DNA of 61,442 nt from Cryobacterium sp. HLT2-28 (GTDB taxonomy: Bacteria > Actinomycetota > Actinomycetes > Actinomycetales > Microbacteriaceae). The DNA is taken from the NCBI RefSeq assembly GCF_004402495.1, contig NZ_SOFH01000001.1, positions 1 through 61,442 on the forward strand, given 5' to 3'. A program made the position numbers and the translations under genes. A model generated the notes under the pieces. The model ran no database searches. It worked only from the letters and a program-made list of their open reading frames with translations, and was not told the DNA's origin. The stretch's first letter is position 1. The number at the start of each line of letters is the position of its first letter. This document shows positions 52,440 to 61,330 of this stretch, one piece after another.

Positions 52440-53670
52440 GTGCGCATCGGAATTGTCGCCAATGACACCAGGGGCGGGGTCGAACCGTACGCGGCATTGG
52501 CACTCCGGCTGAAGGCGCGCGGTCACGAGCCGAGGCTGATCGCCCCCGACGACTTCTCCCCGCTGATCGAGGGCAGCGGCATCCCCTTCGCCGGGCTGTC
52601 CGGGAATTCGCGCGAGGACATCCGGCGTGCGCAGGGCGCCACCGAGCGGGGGTCCGGCGCAAGCATGCGGATGGTTGCCGCGGAAATGGGCGCCCGACTG
52701 CGTACCTGGACGCGGGAAACCCTGGAGGCTGCGCAGGGGGTGGACGCCCTCACCGGCGGTGTCGGTGGAATGGTCGTCGGTCTCGGCGTTGCCGACAAGC
52801 TGGGGGTGCCGTTCATCCCCGCGCACTTGCAGCCCATCGATGCGCCCGCCACCGCTTACCCGGGTGTGCTGATGCCCCGGGTGCGACCGAATGTCCTCGG
52901 CCACCGTCTCACCTCGTTCGCCCTCTGGGCGCCGTTCGCGAAGGCGATGGCGGATGCCCGGCGCGAGGTTCTGGGGCTGTCCGGCCGGTCGACCGCCACA
53001 GCGGGTCAGCCGGCGCTCTACGCGATCAGCCCTCGGGTGCTCAGGGTTCCCGGCGCCCGCAACCACACGACGGGGTACTGGTTTCCCACCGAAGACCCCA
53101 CCTGGCAGCCATCGCCCGAGCTGGAGGAGTTCCTCGCGCGCGGTCCCGCCGTGAGCATCGGGTTCGGGAGCATCAGCGGCACTGACCCGGCGAGGCGGAC
53201 GGCAATCGTGCTCGAGGCTGTCCGCGCAGCGGGAGTGCGAGCCGTGCTGCTCTCCGGCTGGGGCGGACTGACCGACCTCGAACTGACCGACCTCGACGGG
53301 GGCGGTCGCGTGCTCGTCCAGGAGTCGGTGCCACGAGTGGCTGTTCCCGCGGATGGCGGCCGTCGTGCACCACGGAGGGGCCGGCACCACCGCGGCCGGC
53401 CTGCGTGCCGGAGTGCCCGGCATCGTGGTGCCGTTCACCGTCGACCAGCCCTTCTGGGGAAGCCGCGTGGTTGACCTCGGCGTCGGCCTGTCATCCTTCT
53501 CGCAGCGCCGGCTCACCTCGGCGCGTCTCGCGGACGCCCTGGGCAGGGTCCTGGCCGACAGGCCGATGCAGCAGCGGGCCGGAGAACTCGCCGCGGGCAT
53601 CCGCAGCGAGGACGGGATCGCCACCGCCATCGACGCCTACGAGAATGCGCTCGGCGGATCGCGCTTCTGA
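52440..53670 (+). pseudogene. Glycosyltransferase (MGT/UGT-like), frameshifted
   Basis: A GT-B glycosyltransferase of the macrolide/sterol UDP-glucosyltransferase type. The N-terminal half starts at GTG 52440 (MRIGIVANDTRGGVEPYAALA), with GGAGGA just upstream, and reads to VSIGFGSISG and GGRVLVQESVP. The C-terminal donor site continues in another frame as MAAVVHHGGAGTTAAGLRAGVPGIVVPF, ending at 53670. The frame changes near 53331-53333, where two bases seem to be missing from a Val-Pro-His-Glu-Trp codon run. With repair the protein would be about 410 residues, normal for the family. This is either a pseudogene or a sequencing error. Confidence 0.85.
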
Positions 53671-53820
53671 CGGATGCCGGAAGGCGCAGCAGAGGCCGAC
53701 GGCGGCGTGAGCGGTGACCCGGTCGGCACCGACCGACAACCACGCTGCGCGCTCCAACAAACGGGGCGGCATCAGTGCTGGATACGGTCAGGGTACTAAC
53801 GGACTCACAGTGGAGGACCC

Positions 53821-55230
53821 ATGGATACCTACGACGCACTTCTCGAGACGATCACACCGAAGTCCGGACCGACGAGGGAGATCCTGGATCCCGCGACGGG
53901 TGCCGTGGTCGGCCTGGCGCCGGTGCACACCGTCGACGATCTCGACCGCGCCGTCGCAGGGGCGGTCGCCACCCAGCCGGCCTGGGCCGCACGGGGCCAC
54001 GCGGAGCGCATCGCGACCCTGAACCGGGTGGCCGATGCCATCGACGCCGCCGCGGAGCCGCTCGCCGAGCTGCTCTCCCGGGAGCAGGGCAAGCCACTCA
54101 ACGGCCCGAACGCCCGGTTCGAGGTCGGCGCCTGCACGGCCTGGCTGCGCGCCACCGCCGCAACCCCGCTGGAAGCCGAGGTGATCGTCGACGACGGCCA
54201 GACCCACGCCGAACTGCACTACCGCCCGATCGGCGTCGTGGGTGCCATCGGCCCGTGGAACTGGCCGATGATGATCGCGGTCTGGCAGATCGCACCGGCC
54301 CTGCGGATGGGCAACGCGGTCGTCGTGAAGCCGTCCGAGTACACGCCGCTGAGTGTTCTCGCGCTCGTCGCGGTGATGAACCAGGAACTTCCGGCCGGCC
54401 TGCTGAGCGTCGTCTGCGGCGACCGCGAGGTCGGTGCGCGGCTCTCCAGCCACCCGGGAATCGGTAAGGTCATGTTCACCGGGTCGACCGCCACCGGCAA
54501 GGCGATCATCAAGAGCTCCGCCGACACGGTCAAACGCCTCACCCTCGAGCTGGGCGGCAACGACGCCGGCATCGTGCTCTCCGACGCCGACCCGAAGGCC
54601 ATCGCGGAGGGCCTGTTCTGGGGTGCCTTCATCAACACCGGCCAGACCTGCGCGGCGCTCAAGCGCCTTTACGTGCACGACGACATCTACGACGCGGTCT
54701 GCACGGAGCTCACCGCCGTTGCCGAGACCATGCCGATGGGCGTCGGAATGGACGAGAAGAACGTGCTCGGACCCCTGCAGAACAAGGCACAGTTCGACAT
54801 CGTGGCCCGCCTCGTCGACGCCGCGAAGGATTCCGGAGCGCGCGTCCTCCTCGGTGGCAACCCGAGCCTGGACCAGCCGGGCTACTTCTACCCGACCACG
54901 CTCATCGCCGACATCGACAATGCCAACCCGCTCGTCATGGAGGAGCAGTTCGGCCCGGCGCTGCCGATCATCCGCTTCACCGACCTCGACGACGTGATCG
55001 CACAGGCGAACGGCGTCGACGTCGGACTCGGCGGCTCGGTCTGGTCGCCCGACCTGGCGAAGGCGCGCGAAGTGGCCGCCCGCCTCGAGGCCGGCACCGT
55101 CTGGATCAACGGGCACGGCGGAGTGCACCCGATGATCCCGTTCGGCGGGGCCAAGCAGTCCGGCTACGGGCTCGAATTCGGCGTGGAGGGCCTCAAAGCG
55201 CTCGGCGTGCCCCAGGTGATCAACGGCTGA
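53821..55230 (+). CDS. NAD(P)-dependent aldehyde dehydrogenase
   Basis: A 469-residue aldehyde dehydrogenase. IGPWNWPMMIAVWQIAPALRMGN lies in the cofactor domain, FTGSTATGKAI binds NAD, Glu243 in LELGGND is the general base and Cys277 in NTGQTCAALKR the nucleophile. MEEQFGPALPI and FGGAKQSGYGLEFG are also typical. The substrate is unknown; the sequence is close to betaine/medium-chain aldehyde types. GTGGAGG precedes the ATG. A long hairpin follows the stop. Confidence 0.92.
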   Translation: MDTYDALLETITPKSGPTREILDPATGAVVGLAPVHTVDDLDRAVAGAVATQPAWAARGHAERIATLNRVADAIDAAAEPLAELLSREQGKPLNGPNARFEVGACTAWLRATAATPLEAEVIVDDGQTHAELHYRPIGVVGAIGPWNWPMMIAVWQIAPALRMGNAVVVKPSEYTPLSVLALVAVMNQELPAGLLSVVCGDREVGARLSSHPGIGKVMFTGSTATGKAIIKSSADTVKRLTLELGGNDAGIVLSDADPKAIAEGLFWGAFINTGQTCAALKRLYVHDDIYDAVCTELTAVAETMPMGVGMDEKNVLGPLQNKAQFDIVARLVDAAKDSGARVLLGGNPSLDQPGYFYPTTLIADIDNANPLVMEEQFGPALPIIRFTDLDDVIAQANGVDVGLGGSVWSPDLAKAREVAARLEAGTVWINGHGGVHPMIPFGGAKQSGYGLEFGVEGLKALGVPQVING

Positions 55231-55243
55231 GCGGCACCGCGCC

Positions 55244-55286
55244 GGAACCGCCGCCCCTCGGCCTGAGCCGGATGGGCGGCGGTTCC
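55244..55286. terminator. Bidirectional hairpin between ALDH and yegP-like genes
   Basis: GGAACCGCCGCCC (55244-55256) and GGGCGGCGGTTCC (55274-55286) form a perfect 13-base stem with a 17-base loop between two convergent genes. No T-run is present; termination is inferred from symmetry and location. Confidence 0.6.
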
Positions 55287-55290
55287 CGTG

Positions 55291-55479
55291 TCAGCTGGCG
55301 GGTTCGGTCAGGTCGACGACGTGGGACTTGACGTGGGATTTCAACGACTCGATCCCCTTGAGTGCGGCGACCTTCGTCTTGTAGCTGTCGGAGGTGGCGA
55401 TGACCTCGCCGTTGTTGGCCTTGAGCCTGAACTGGTAGCCGCCGGACCTGTCGACGTACACTTCGTATTTGCCGCTCAT
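55291..55479 (-). CDS. YegP/DUF1508-family small protein
   Basis: A 62-residue protein of the UPF0339 family: YEVYVDRSGGYQFRLKANNGEVIATSDSYKTKVAALKGIESLKSH. One such repeat makes a small beta-alpha fold. Function is not established; members often respond to stress. It is leftward, ending next to the hairpin that follows the aldehyde dehydrogenase gene. Confidence 0.85.
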   Translation of the reverse strand: MSGKYEVYVDRSGGYQFRLKANNGEVIATSDSYKTKVAALKGIESLKSHVKSHVVDLTEPAS

Positions 55480-55845
55480 GACACGCTCTCTTCTTCGCCA
55501 CGGAACATCATCGTCGACCGTTTGGCCGGTGACCTCAGACTACGCTCCGGTCGTCATCGATGACCTGTGGGCGAAGCTCACCGAGGGCGGCGAACCAGGC
55601 CGGGCGGGCGGCCCGAGGCTGAGGCGCGGAATGTGTGCGCTTGCACTCGGAGTCACGTGCACCCGCTGCCGCCGCCCTCGCCCGGCTCACGCACCATACC
55701 CACCTCGACGGCGGCTTTGGTCGGAGCCGTCGGCAACGTCTGCTGCGACGACGTCATCCGTCGCAATTTCATCCGCGGCCCGGTGCGGGCCACCATCAAG
55801 CCGCTGATCGGGATCGAGGAGTTCGGCGCGGGCCCGATCGCCTGA
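55480..55845 (+). other. Unassigned stretch, possibly a decayed gene
   Basis: This 366-base stretch before the thiamine operon contains open frames but no clear intact gene. A frame near 55530-55610 reads YAPVVIDDLWAKLTEGGE, similar in style to the end of VOC-family (PhnB-like) proteins. Another frame ends CCDDVIRRNFIRGPVRATIKP and stops at 55843-55845. The pieces are in different frames, which suggests a remnant. No function is claimed. Confidence 0.3.
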
Positions 55846-55866
55846 GGCGGCTAGGCTCGGAGGCGT

Positions 55867-55946
55867 GACACGGGGTGCCGTCGAGAGTCGATGGCTGAGA
55901 TCAGACCCGTAGAACCTGATCTAGCCAGTACTAGCGAAGGGATGTC
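55867..55946 (+). ncRNA. TPP riboswitch
   Basis: The THI-box aptamer is complete. P1 pairs GACA (55867-55870) with TGTC (55943-55946). The conserved blocks are CGGGGTGCC, GGCTGAGA, ACCCGTAGAACCTGATC and GCGAAGGGA. The purine-rich AAGGGA in its 3' strand (55938-55942) also serves as ribosome binding site for the GTG start at 55951, so thiamine diphosphate should block translation of thiM. TAGGCT at 55852-55857 is the likely -10 box, making the transcript begin almost at the aptamer. Confidence 0.95.
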
Positions 55947-55950
55947 GCGA

Positions 55951-56763
55951 GTGAACTCTCGCTTGTCGAACCAGCAGGCCCAGTCAGCCGCCGAACTTCT
56001 CCGCCGCCTGCGGGAAGGCGTGCCGCTCGTGCAGTGCCTGACCAACGCGGTGGTGGCCAACTTCACCGCCAACTCCCTGCTCGCCCTCGGCGCCGCCCCG
56101 GCGATGGTCGACCTCCCCACCGAGGCCGGACCCTTCGCCCGGCTGGCGTCCGCGGTGCTGATCAATCTCGGCACTCCCCAGCACGACCAGCGGGTCGCCA
56201 TGGTCGAGGCCGTCACCGTCGCCAATGCGGCCGGAACCCCCTGGGTGCTCGACCCGGTCGCGATCGGCGCGCTCCCGGTGCGCACCCACCTCGCCCGAGA
56301 CCTGCTCGGCCTCCGGCCCACGGTCATCCGCGGCAACCCGTCCGAGATCATCGCGCTCGCCGGGGCCGGCCACGGCGGACGAGGCGTCGATTCGACCGAC
56401 TCCGCCGAGGACGCGCTCGAGGCCGCGCGCAACCTCGCCATCGACTTCGGGTCCATCGTGGCCATTTCCGGCGCAACCGACATCGTCACCGACGGGGTCA
56501 GGGACGTGCGCGTCGACAATGGCACCGAGCTGCTCACCCGGATCACCGGCGGGGGCTGCGCCCTCGGCGCGGTGATCGCCGCCTTCGCCGCCCAGGACCA
56601 GGACCGGCTCGCCACGACTGTGGCAGCCTGCGCGGTCTACACCCTCGCGGCCGAGCAGGCCGCGCGGGAATCCGCCGGTCCGGGCAGCTTCGCCGTCGCC
56701 TTCCTCGACCGGCTGGCCGGGCTGACCCCCGACGACGTGCTGGCCGGCGTGGTCATCGGATGA
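55951..56763 (+). CDS. thiM: Hydroxyethylthiazole kinase
   Basis: A 270-residue ribokinase-like enzyme that phosphorylates the thiazole alcohol in thiamine salvage. [29 protein letters not shown] and [15 protein letters not shown] (with the GGGC catalytic loop, Cys in place) are diagnostic; [15 protein letters not shown] and [12 protein letters not shown] are typical. GTG at 55951 is chosen over ATG at 55942, because that ATG lies within the riboswitch. It overlaps thiE by four bases. Confidence 0.94.
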   Translation: MNSRLSNQQAQSAAELLRRLREGVPLVQCLTNAVVANFTANSLLALGAAPAMVDLPTEAGPFARLASAVLINLGTPQHDQRVAMVEAVTVANAAGTPWVLDPVAIGALPVRTHLARDLLGLRPTVIRGNPSEIIALAGAGHGGRGVDSTDSAEDALEAARNLAIDFGSIVAISGATDIVTDGVRDVRVDNGTELLTRITGGGCALGAVIAAFAAQDQDRLATTVAACAVYTLAAEQAARESAGPGSFAVAFLDRLAGLTPDDVLAGVVIG

Positions 56764-57467
56764 GCCTGCCCGCCCACATGACGCGGTCGGCCCACGCGAC
56801 ACCGCCAAGGCCGCGCACCCTCGACCTGTCCACCTACCTCGTCACCGACCGGCGGCTCTCCGGACGGCTCGGGGTGCTCGGAGTGGTCTCCGCCGCGGTC
56901 GCCGGCGGTGTCTCCGTCGTGCAACTCCGTGACAAGACCGCGGACACCCGGGACTTCTACGACCTCGTGGTCGCCGCCGCCCGGATCACCGCCGGTCGCT
57001 GCCTGCTGCTCGTCGACGACAGGGTCGACGTCTTCCTGGCGGCGCGGCACGCCGGCGCAGAGGTGGACGGCGTTCACGTCGGCCAGGCCGACCTTCCGGC
57101 CGCCGCGGTGCGCGCCCTGATCGGGCCGGACGCCGTGCTCGGACTCACCGCGAACACGCCCGTGCACCTGCGTGCCGCTCACGCCCTGCCGGCGGGCTTC
57201 GTCGACTACCTCGGGGTCGGGGTGATCCACCCGACCGCGACCAAGCCCGACCACCCCGAGGCGCTCGGCGTGGCCGGGTTCGGCAAGATCGCGCGGTCGA
57301 CCAGGCTTCCCTGCGTCGCGATCGGCGGCATCCGTCTCACCGACACGGCCGGCCTCCGCGCCGCGGGCGCCTCCGGGCTGGCCGTCGTCTCGGCGATCTG
57401 CGCGGCCGACGACCCGGGCGAAGCCACCCGCGCGTTCGCTGACGCGTGGGCCGGGGCCGCGGCATGA
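56760..57467 (+). CDS. thiE: Thiamine-phosphate synthase
   Basis: A 235-residue TIM-barrel enzyme joining the pyrimidine diphosphate and the thiazole phosphate to thiamine phosphate. It shows [33 protein letters not shown] (the VQLRDK motif), [32 protein letters not shown] and [14 protein letters not shown]. About 20 extra residues precede the conserved region. The ATG overlaps the thiM stop; the stop overlaps the thiD start. Confidence 0.94.
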   Translation: MSLPAHMTRSAHATPPRPRTLDLSTYLVTDRRLSGRLGVLGVVSAAVAGGVSVVQLRDKTADTRDFYDLVVAAARITAGRCLLLVDDRVDVFLAARHAGAEVDGVHVGQADLPAAAVRALIGPDAVLGLTANTPVHLRAAHALPAGFVDYLGVGVIHPTATKPDHPEALGVAGFGKIARSTRLPCVAIGGIRLTDTAGLRAAGASGLAVVSAICAADDPGEATRAFADAWAGAAA

Positions 57468-59011
57468 GCGGTATCCCCCGCGTGCTGAGCATCGCCGGCA
57501 CCGACCCGACCGGGGGCGCGGGCATCCAGGCCGACCTCAAGGCGATCGCGGCCAACGGCGGCTACGGGATGGCCGTGATCACCTCCCTGGTCGCGCAGAA
57601 CACCCAGGGCGTGCGGTCGATCCACCTGCCGCCGACCTCGTTCCTGCGCGAACAGCTCGACGCCGTGAGCGACGACGTCACCATCGACGCCGTGAAGATC
57701 GGGATGCTCGCCACCGATGACGTGGTCGCCGAGGTCGCGGCCTGGCTGCGCCGCATCCGCCCGCCGATCGTCGTGCTCGACCCGGTCATGGTCGCCACCA
57801 GCGGCGACCGGCTGCTCGACGAACGCGCCGAGGCCGCCGTGCGCGACCTCCTCGCCGAGGTCGACATCGTCACGCCCAACCTGCCCGAGCTCGCCGTGCT
57901 CGCCGCGTGCCCGGTCGCGCTGACCTGGCCCGAGGCGATACGCCAGGCCAGGGCGGTCTCCGCCCGGCACGACGTGATCGTGCTCGCCAAGGGCGGCCAC
58001 CTCGGCGGCCAGGGCTCGCCGGATGCCCTGGTCGACGCCGCCGCCGGGCTCTCCGGCGGGCGCGACCTGGTCGAGTTCGTCCAGGAACGGGTGCCGACGA
58101 CGAACACCCACGGCACCGGCTGCTCGCTCTCGAGCGCCCTCGCCACCCGCCAGGCCCGGCTGGGCGACTGGGTGGCCGCCCTCGCCTCGGCGAAGGAGTG
58201 GCTGACCGACAGCCTGCGGCATGCCGACGAACTCGACGTGGGGCACGGTAACGGGCCGATCCACCACTTCGCGGCGCTCTGGAGCGCCGGGGACGCGGCT
58301 GCGGCGGCATCTGTCGCCGCGTCATCCGTCGCCACAGTATCTGTCGCCGATGCTGTTACGCCCGTCGCCGCTCTGGGAGCCGACATGGCTGCCCATACCG
58401 AGGAGTGGTGGGCGGGCATCGACCACCTGCGCACCGAGATCGACGATCTGGCGTTCATCAGGGGGCTGGCCGACGGCAGTCTCGCGGACGACGCCTTCTC
58501 GGCCTACCTCGCCCAGGACGCCCTCTACCTGCGCGACTACTCCCGGGCCCTGGCCCGGGCCAGCCAGCTCGCGCCGACCGTGGCCGAACAGGCGTTCTGG
58601 GCCTCGAGCGCGCACGGCTGCCTGGTCGAGGAACTCGAGCTGCACCGCACCTGGCTCGACGGCCGGGCCACGGATGCCGCGCCGTCGGCGGTGACGACGG
58701 CCTACCTGAACCATCTGCTCGCGGCGGCGCAGGGCGGTTCCTACCCGGTGCTCGTCGCCGCACTGCTGCCCTGCTTCTGGATCTACCAGGACGTCGGGGA
58801 ACGGCTGGCGGCGGCGAACCACGCGGAGCATCCGTACCGGGCCTGGTTGGACTGTTACGCGCAGCCGGACTTCCAGGCGGTGACCCTGAGGGCGATCGCC
58901 ATCGTCGAGCGGGCCGCCCAGGGAGCCACCGCCCCGGAGCGGGCGGAGATGCGGCGCTCATTCCACGCCTCGGCCGAGCACGAACTCGCCTTCTTCGACC
59001 AGACGACCTGA
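57464..59011 (+). CDS. thiD: ThiD-TenA fusion: HMP(-P) kinase with thiaminase II domain
   Basis: A 515-residue fusion. Residues 1 to about 265 are ThiD, which phosphorylates hydroxymethylpyrimidine: IAGTDPTGGAGIQADLKAI, VLDPVMVATSGDRLLD and NTHGTGCSLSSALATR. After an Ala/Val-rich linker (about 270-310) comes TenA, with FIRGLADGSLADDAFSAYLAQDALYL, the Cys in LLPCFWIYQDVG and the C-terminal SAEHELAFF. TenA hydrolyses degraded thiamine products to recover the pyrimidine. The ATG overlaps the thiE stop. With thiM and thiE this is a full salvage set; no thiC or thiG is present here. Confidence 0.93.
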   Translation: MSGIPRVLSIAGTDPTGGAGIQADLKAIAANGGYGMAVITSLVAQNTQGVRSIHLPPTSFLREQLDAVSDDVTIDAVKIGMLATDDVVAEVAAWLRRIRPPIVVLDPVMVATSGDRLLDERAEAAVRDLLAEVDIVTPNLPELAVLAACPVALTWPEAIRQARAVSARHDVIVLAKGGHLGGQGSPDALVDAAAGLSGGRDLVEFVQERVPTTNTHGTGCSLSSALATRQARLGDWVAALASAKEWLTDSLRHADELDVGHGNGPIHHFAALWSAGDAAAAASVAASSVATVSVADAVTPVAALGADMAAHTEEWWAGIDHLRTEIDDLAFIRGLADGSLADDAFSAYLAQDALYLRDYSRALARASQLAPTVAEQAFWASSAHGCLVEELELHRTWLDGRATDAAPSAVTTAYLNHLLAAAQGGSYPVLVAALLPCFWIYQDVGERLAAANHAEHPYRAWLDCYAQPDFQAVTLRAIAIVERAAQGATAPERAEMRRSFHASAEHELAFFDQTT

Positions 59012-59058
59012 GACGCGCGCCGGCGCTCGCCCCCCCCGGATGCCCGCCCGGGGACTCT

Positions 59059-59065
59059 GTTCACC
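59059..59065 (+). promoter_or_regulatory. Possible PHO box half-site
   Basis: GTTCACC matches the repeat unit of the actinobacterial PhoP box and is 90 bases before phoA. The second unit expected eleven bases on is degenerate. Phosphate control of phoA is expected from the family. Confidence 0.35.
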
Positions 59066-59155
59066 ATCCGGCCATTCGGGGGACACCGGGACTCTCTACA
59101 GTGCGGGGGTGGCAACATGAGCTGCCACTCCCACGCACTCCTCAGGAGCATCCTC

Positions 59156-60667
59156 ATGCGACGAAGAATTTCTGTCCTGGCCTCCACGACCGTGGTCGCT
59201 GCTCTGCTGGCCACCGCTGTCGTCACGGCCGGCACTGTCTCGTCGGCTTCGGCCGACGACGACAAAGGCCGCGCCAAGAACGTGATCTACCTCCTCGGTG
59301 ACGGCATGGGCCGCACCCACGTCACGGCCGCGCGCGAGCGGTATTACGGTGCGTCCGGCAAGCTCACGATGGAGACGCTGCCGGCCCAGGGTTATGTCAG
59401 CACCTACGCGGTGGAAAAGGGTTCCGGCCAGCCGGGCGAAGCCGACTTCCGCCCGAACGCGGTCACCGATTCCGCCTCGGCCGCGACTGCCTGGTCGTCG
59501 GGCGTCAAGACCTACAACGCGGCGCTCGGCGTGGACGCCAAGGGCGCCGTCGTTCCGACCATGATGGAGCTGGCCAAGAAATCGGGCTACCGCACGGGCA
59601 ACGTGTCCACCGCCGAGGTCACAGACGCGACGCCCGCGGGCCAGATGAGCCATGCCCTGGCCCGCGGATGCCAGGGGCCGGTCTACTCCGACGCCGCCTG
59701 TCAGGACATCACGGTCACGGGGGCTGCGCTGCCGACCAGCGACGTGAGGGTCACCCCGATCGCCGACCAGATCGCCCGGAACGGCACCGCCGACGTCATC
59801 CTCGGCGGCGGCCTCGGCCGGTTCGACGCTGCCGATGAGACGGCGCTGAAGGGCCACGGGTACTCTGTGCTCGGCTCGATCGCCACCCAGACGACGGCGA
59901 CGAAGACCGACCTCGCGGCTGCCGCCGGCCAGAAGGTCTTCGGCCTCTTCAACAAGGGAAACCTCACGATTGAGAAGTCCAAATCCGAACGCCCCACCTC
60001 GGCCGAGGCCCAGGAACCCAGCCTGCCCGAGATGACCAGCAAGGCCATCGAACTGCTCAGCCAGAAGAAGGCCGAGGGCGAGAAGAGCGACAAGGGCAAG
60101 GGCTTCTACCTCCAGGTCGAGGGCGCGCTGATCGACAAGCGCTCCCACGCGAACGACGCGGCCCAGACCCTGGCCGAGGTCAAGGCGTTCGACGACGCCG
60201 TCGCGATCGCTCAGGACTTCGCCAAGCGCGACGGCAACACCCTCGTCATCGTCACCGCCGACCACGAGTGCGCCGGCTTCAACATCATCGAGAAGGGCAC
60301 CTTCACCAACGCGGAGGCCGCCACCCCGCCGGCGAACACCGACAGCGGCAACACCGCCAACAACTCCACCCCGAGCCGCCCGAGCAACGCCCGCGACGCC
60401 GCCCGGTCCACCGGGATCATCAACGGCGCCGGCGCGGCCGATCCGAAGAACTTCGGTCCGGCCACCTTCCGCACTCCCACCGACCCGGCCGGCGTCGTCG
60501 ACGGTTCGCCGGAGGCCGGCCTGTGGTTGAGCTACCTGTCGGGCAATCACACCGGAGCGGATGTCCCGGTCTACGCCGCCGGCCCCGGCGCCGACCAGCT
60601 GCAGGGCACGGTCGACAACATCGCCCTGTTCGGCATCGTGGGCCGCGCTCTGCGCGTCATCGGCTAG
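59156..60667 (+). CDS. phoA: Secreted alkaline phosphatase (PhoA family)
   Basis: A 503-residue exported phosphomonoesterase. The signal peptide runs to about residue 33 (ISVLASTTVVAALLATAVVTAGTVSSASA). NVIYLLGDGMG supplies metal ligands, VTDSASAATAWSSG holds the phosphorylated Ser106, VEGALIDKRSHAND and VTADHECAGF carry further zinc ligands, and GNHTGADVPVYA ends the site. An insert with Asn/Thr/Ser-rich sequence (about 395-430) lies before the final strands. ATG at 59156 follows AGGAG. It is likely under phosphate-starvation control. Confidence 0.94.
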   Translation: MRRRISVLASTTVVAALLATAVVTAGTVSSASADDDKGRAKNVIYLLGDGMGRTHVTAARERYYGASGKLTMETLPAQGYVSTYAVEKGSGQPGEADFRPNAVTDSASAATAWSSGVKTYNAALGVDAKGAVVPTMMELAKKSGYRTGNVSTAEVTDATPAGQMSHALARGCQGPVYSDAACQDITVTGAALPTSDVRVTPIADQIARNGTADVILGGGLGRFDAADETALKGHGYSVLGSIATQTTATKTDLAAAAGQKVFGLFNKGNLTIEKSKSERPTSAEAQEPSLPEMTSKAIELLSQKKAEGEKSDKGKGFYLQVEGALIDKRSHANDAAQTLAEVKAFDDAVAIAQDFAKRDGNTLVIVTADHECAGFNIIEKGTFTNAEAATPPANTDSGNTANNSTPSRPSNARDAARSTGIINGAGAADPKNFGPATFRTPTDPAGVVDGSPEAGLWLSYLSGNHTGADVPVYAAGPGADQLQGTVDNIALFGIVGRALRVIG

Positions 60668-60696
60668 CGCCGTAAGCCGGCACAACCCGCGCACAC

Positions 60697-60733
60697 TGCC
60701 CGGGCCGGACGGTATCCCGTTCCGGCCCGGGCA
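60697..60733. terminator. Hairpin between phoA and the downstream exported protein
   Basis: TGCCCGGGCCGGA (60697-60709) and TCCGGCCCGGGCA (60721-60733) form a perfect 13-base stem; CGG/CCG inside extends it with a bulge. There is no T-run. It lies between phoA and the next gene in the same direction and could reduce read-through. Confidence 0.6.
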
Positions 60734-60756
60734 TCCCCACAACAGGAAGCACCAGT

Positions 60757-61290
60757 ATGAAACCCAGGACTCCCCGGGCGATCGCCCTCGTCGCGATCGC
60801 AGCAGTGCTCATCGTCGGCGGAGGTGCCTACGCGCTCGCCGCCTCCGGTGCCTCCGGCTCGTCCGGCGGCTCGATCTCGGCCGGAGCGGCCCGGACCACC
60901 TTCCCCGGCCTGGTCGCGCCCTCGGGGCAGCCGGAGCTGGAGAGCATCGGGAAGGCACATCCGCGGCCGGGGGAGGTCGTGCAGGCGGCTGGGCCGTTCG
61001 ACGACCGGTTCCTGCTCGAGAACCTGGCCTTCGACGGCGCGGCGGTTTCCGGGGCCGTGCGCGTGACGAGTGACGTGAGCGCGGTGCTCGACCTTGAGGT
61101 CGTCGCCGGCTTCTACGACGACACGGGCGCCCTCCTCGGCACCGGCCGATTCGTGCACCACCTCGTCGACGACGGCAGCCACAGTGTCGCGCCGGAAGAA
61201 CTGGTGACGTTCACCATCGCGGTACCGTCCGGCATCGCCGTCCCGGCGGTGTCGGTCGCGCTCGGGGTGCCGGTGCTCGTCAACGAATAG
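60757..61290 (+). CDS. Exported protein of unknown function
   Basis: A 177-residue protein starting with a signal peptide or anchor (IALVAIAAVLIVGGGAYALAASG) and a Ser/Gly-rich spacer, then a beta-rich domain (residues about 50-177) with VVAGFYDDTGALLGTGRFVHH. No family was recognised. AGGAAG precedes the ATG. It lies 89 bases after phoA in the same direction, and may be a partner or chaperone in phosphate release, but this is only suggested by position. Confidence 0.72.
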   Translation: MKPRTPRAIALVAIAAVLIVGGGAYALAASGASGSSGGSISAGAARTTFPGLVAPSGQPELESIGKAHPRPGEVVQAAGPFDDRFLLENLAFDGAAVSGAVRVTSDVSAVLDLEVVAGFYDDTGALLGTGRFVHHLVDDGSHSVAPEELVTFTIAVPSGIAVPAVSVALGVPVLVNE

Positions 61291-61300
61291 CGCCGCCCGC

Positions 61301-61322
61301 GGTGGTCGAGGCTGTCGAAACC
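61301..61322. repeat. Copy of the 23-bp intergenic repeat
   Basis: This segment matches the unit at 33978-34000 nearly base for base (GGTGGTCGAG then TGTCGAAACC). It marks a dispersed repeat family, here as a single copy in a convergent intergenic space. Confidence 0.65.
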
Positions 61323-61330
61323 GGGCTCGG

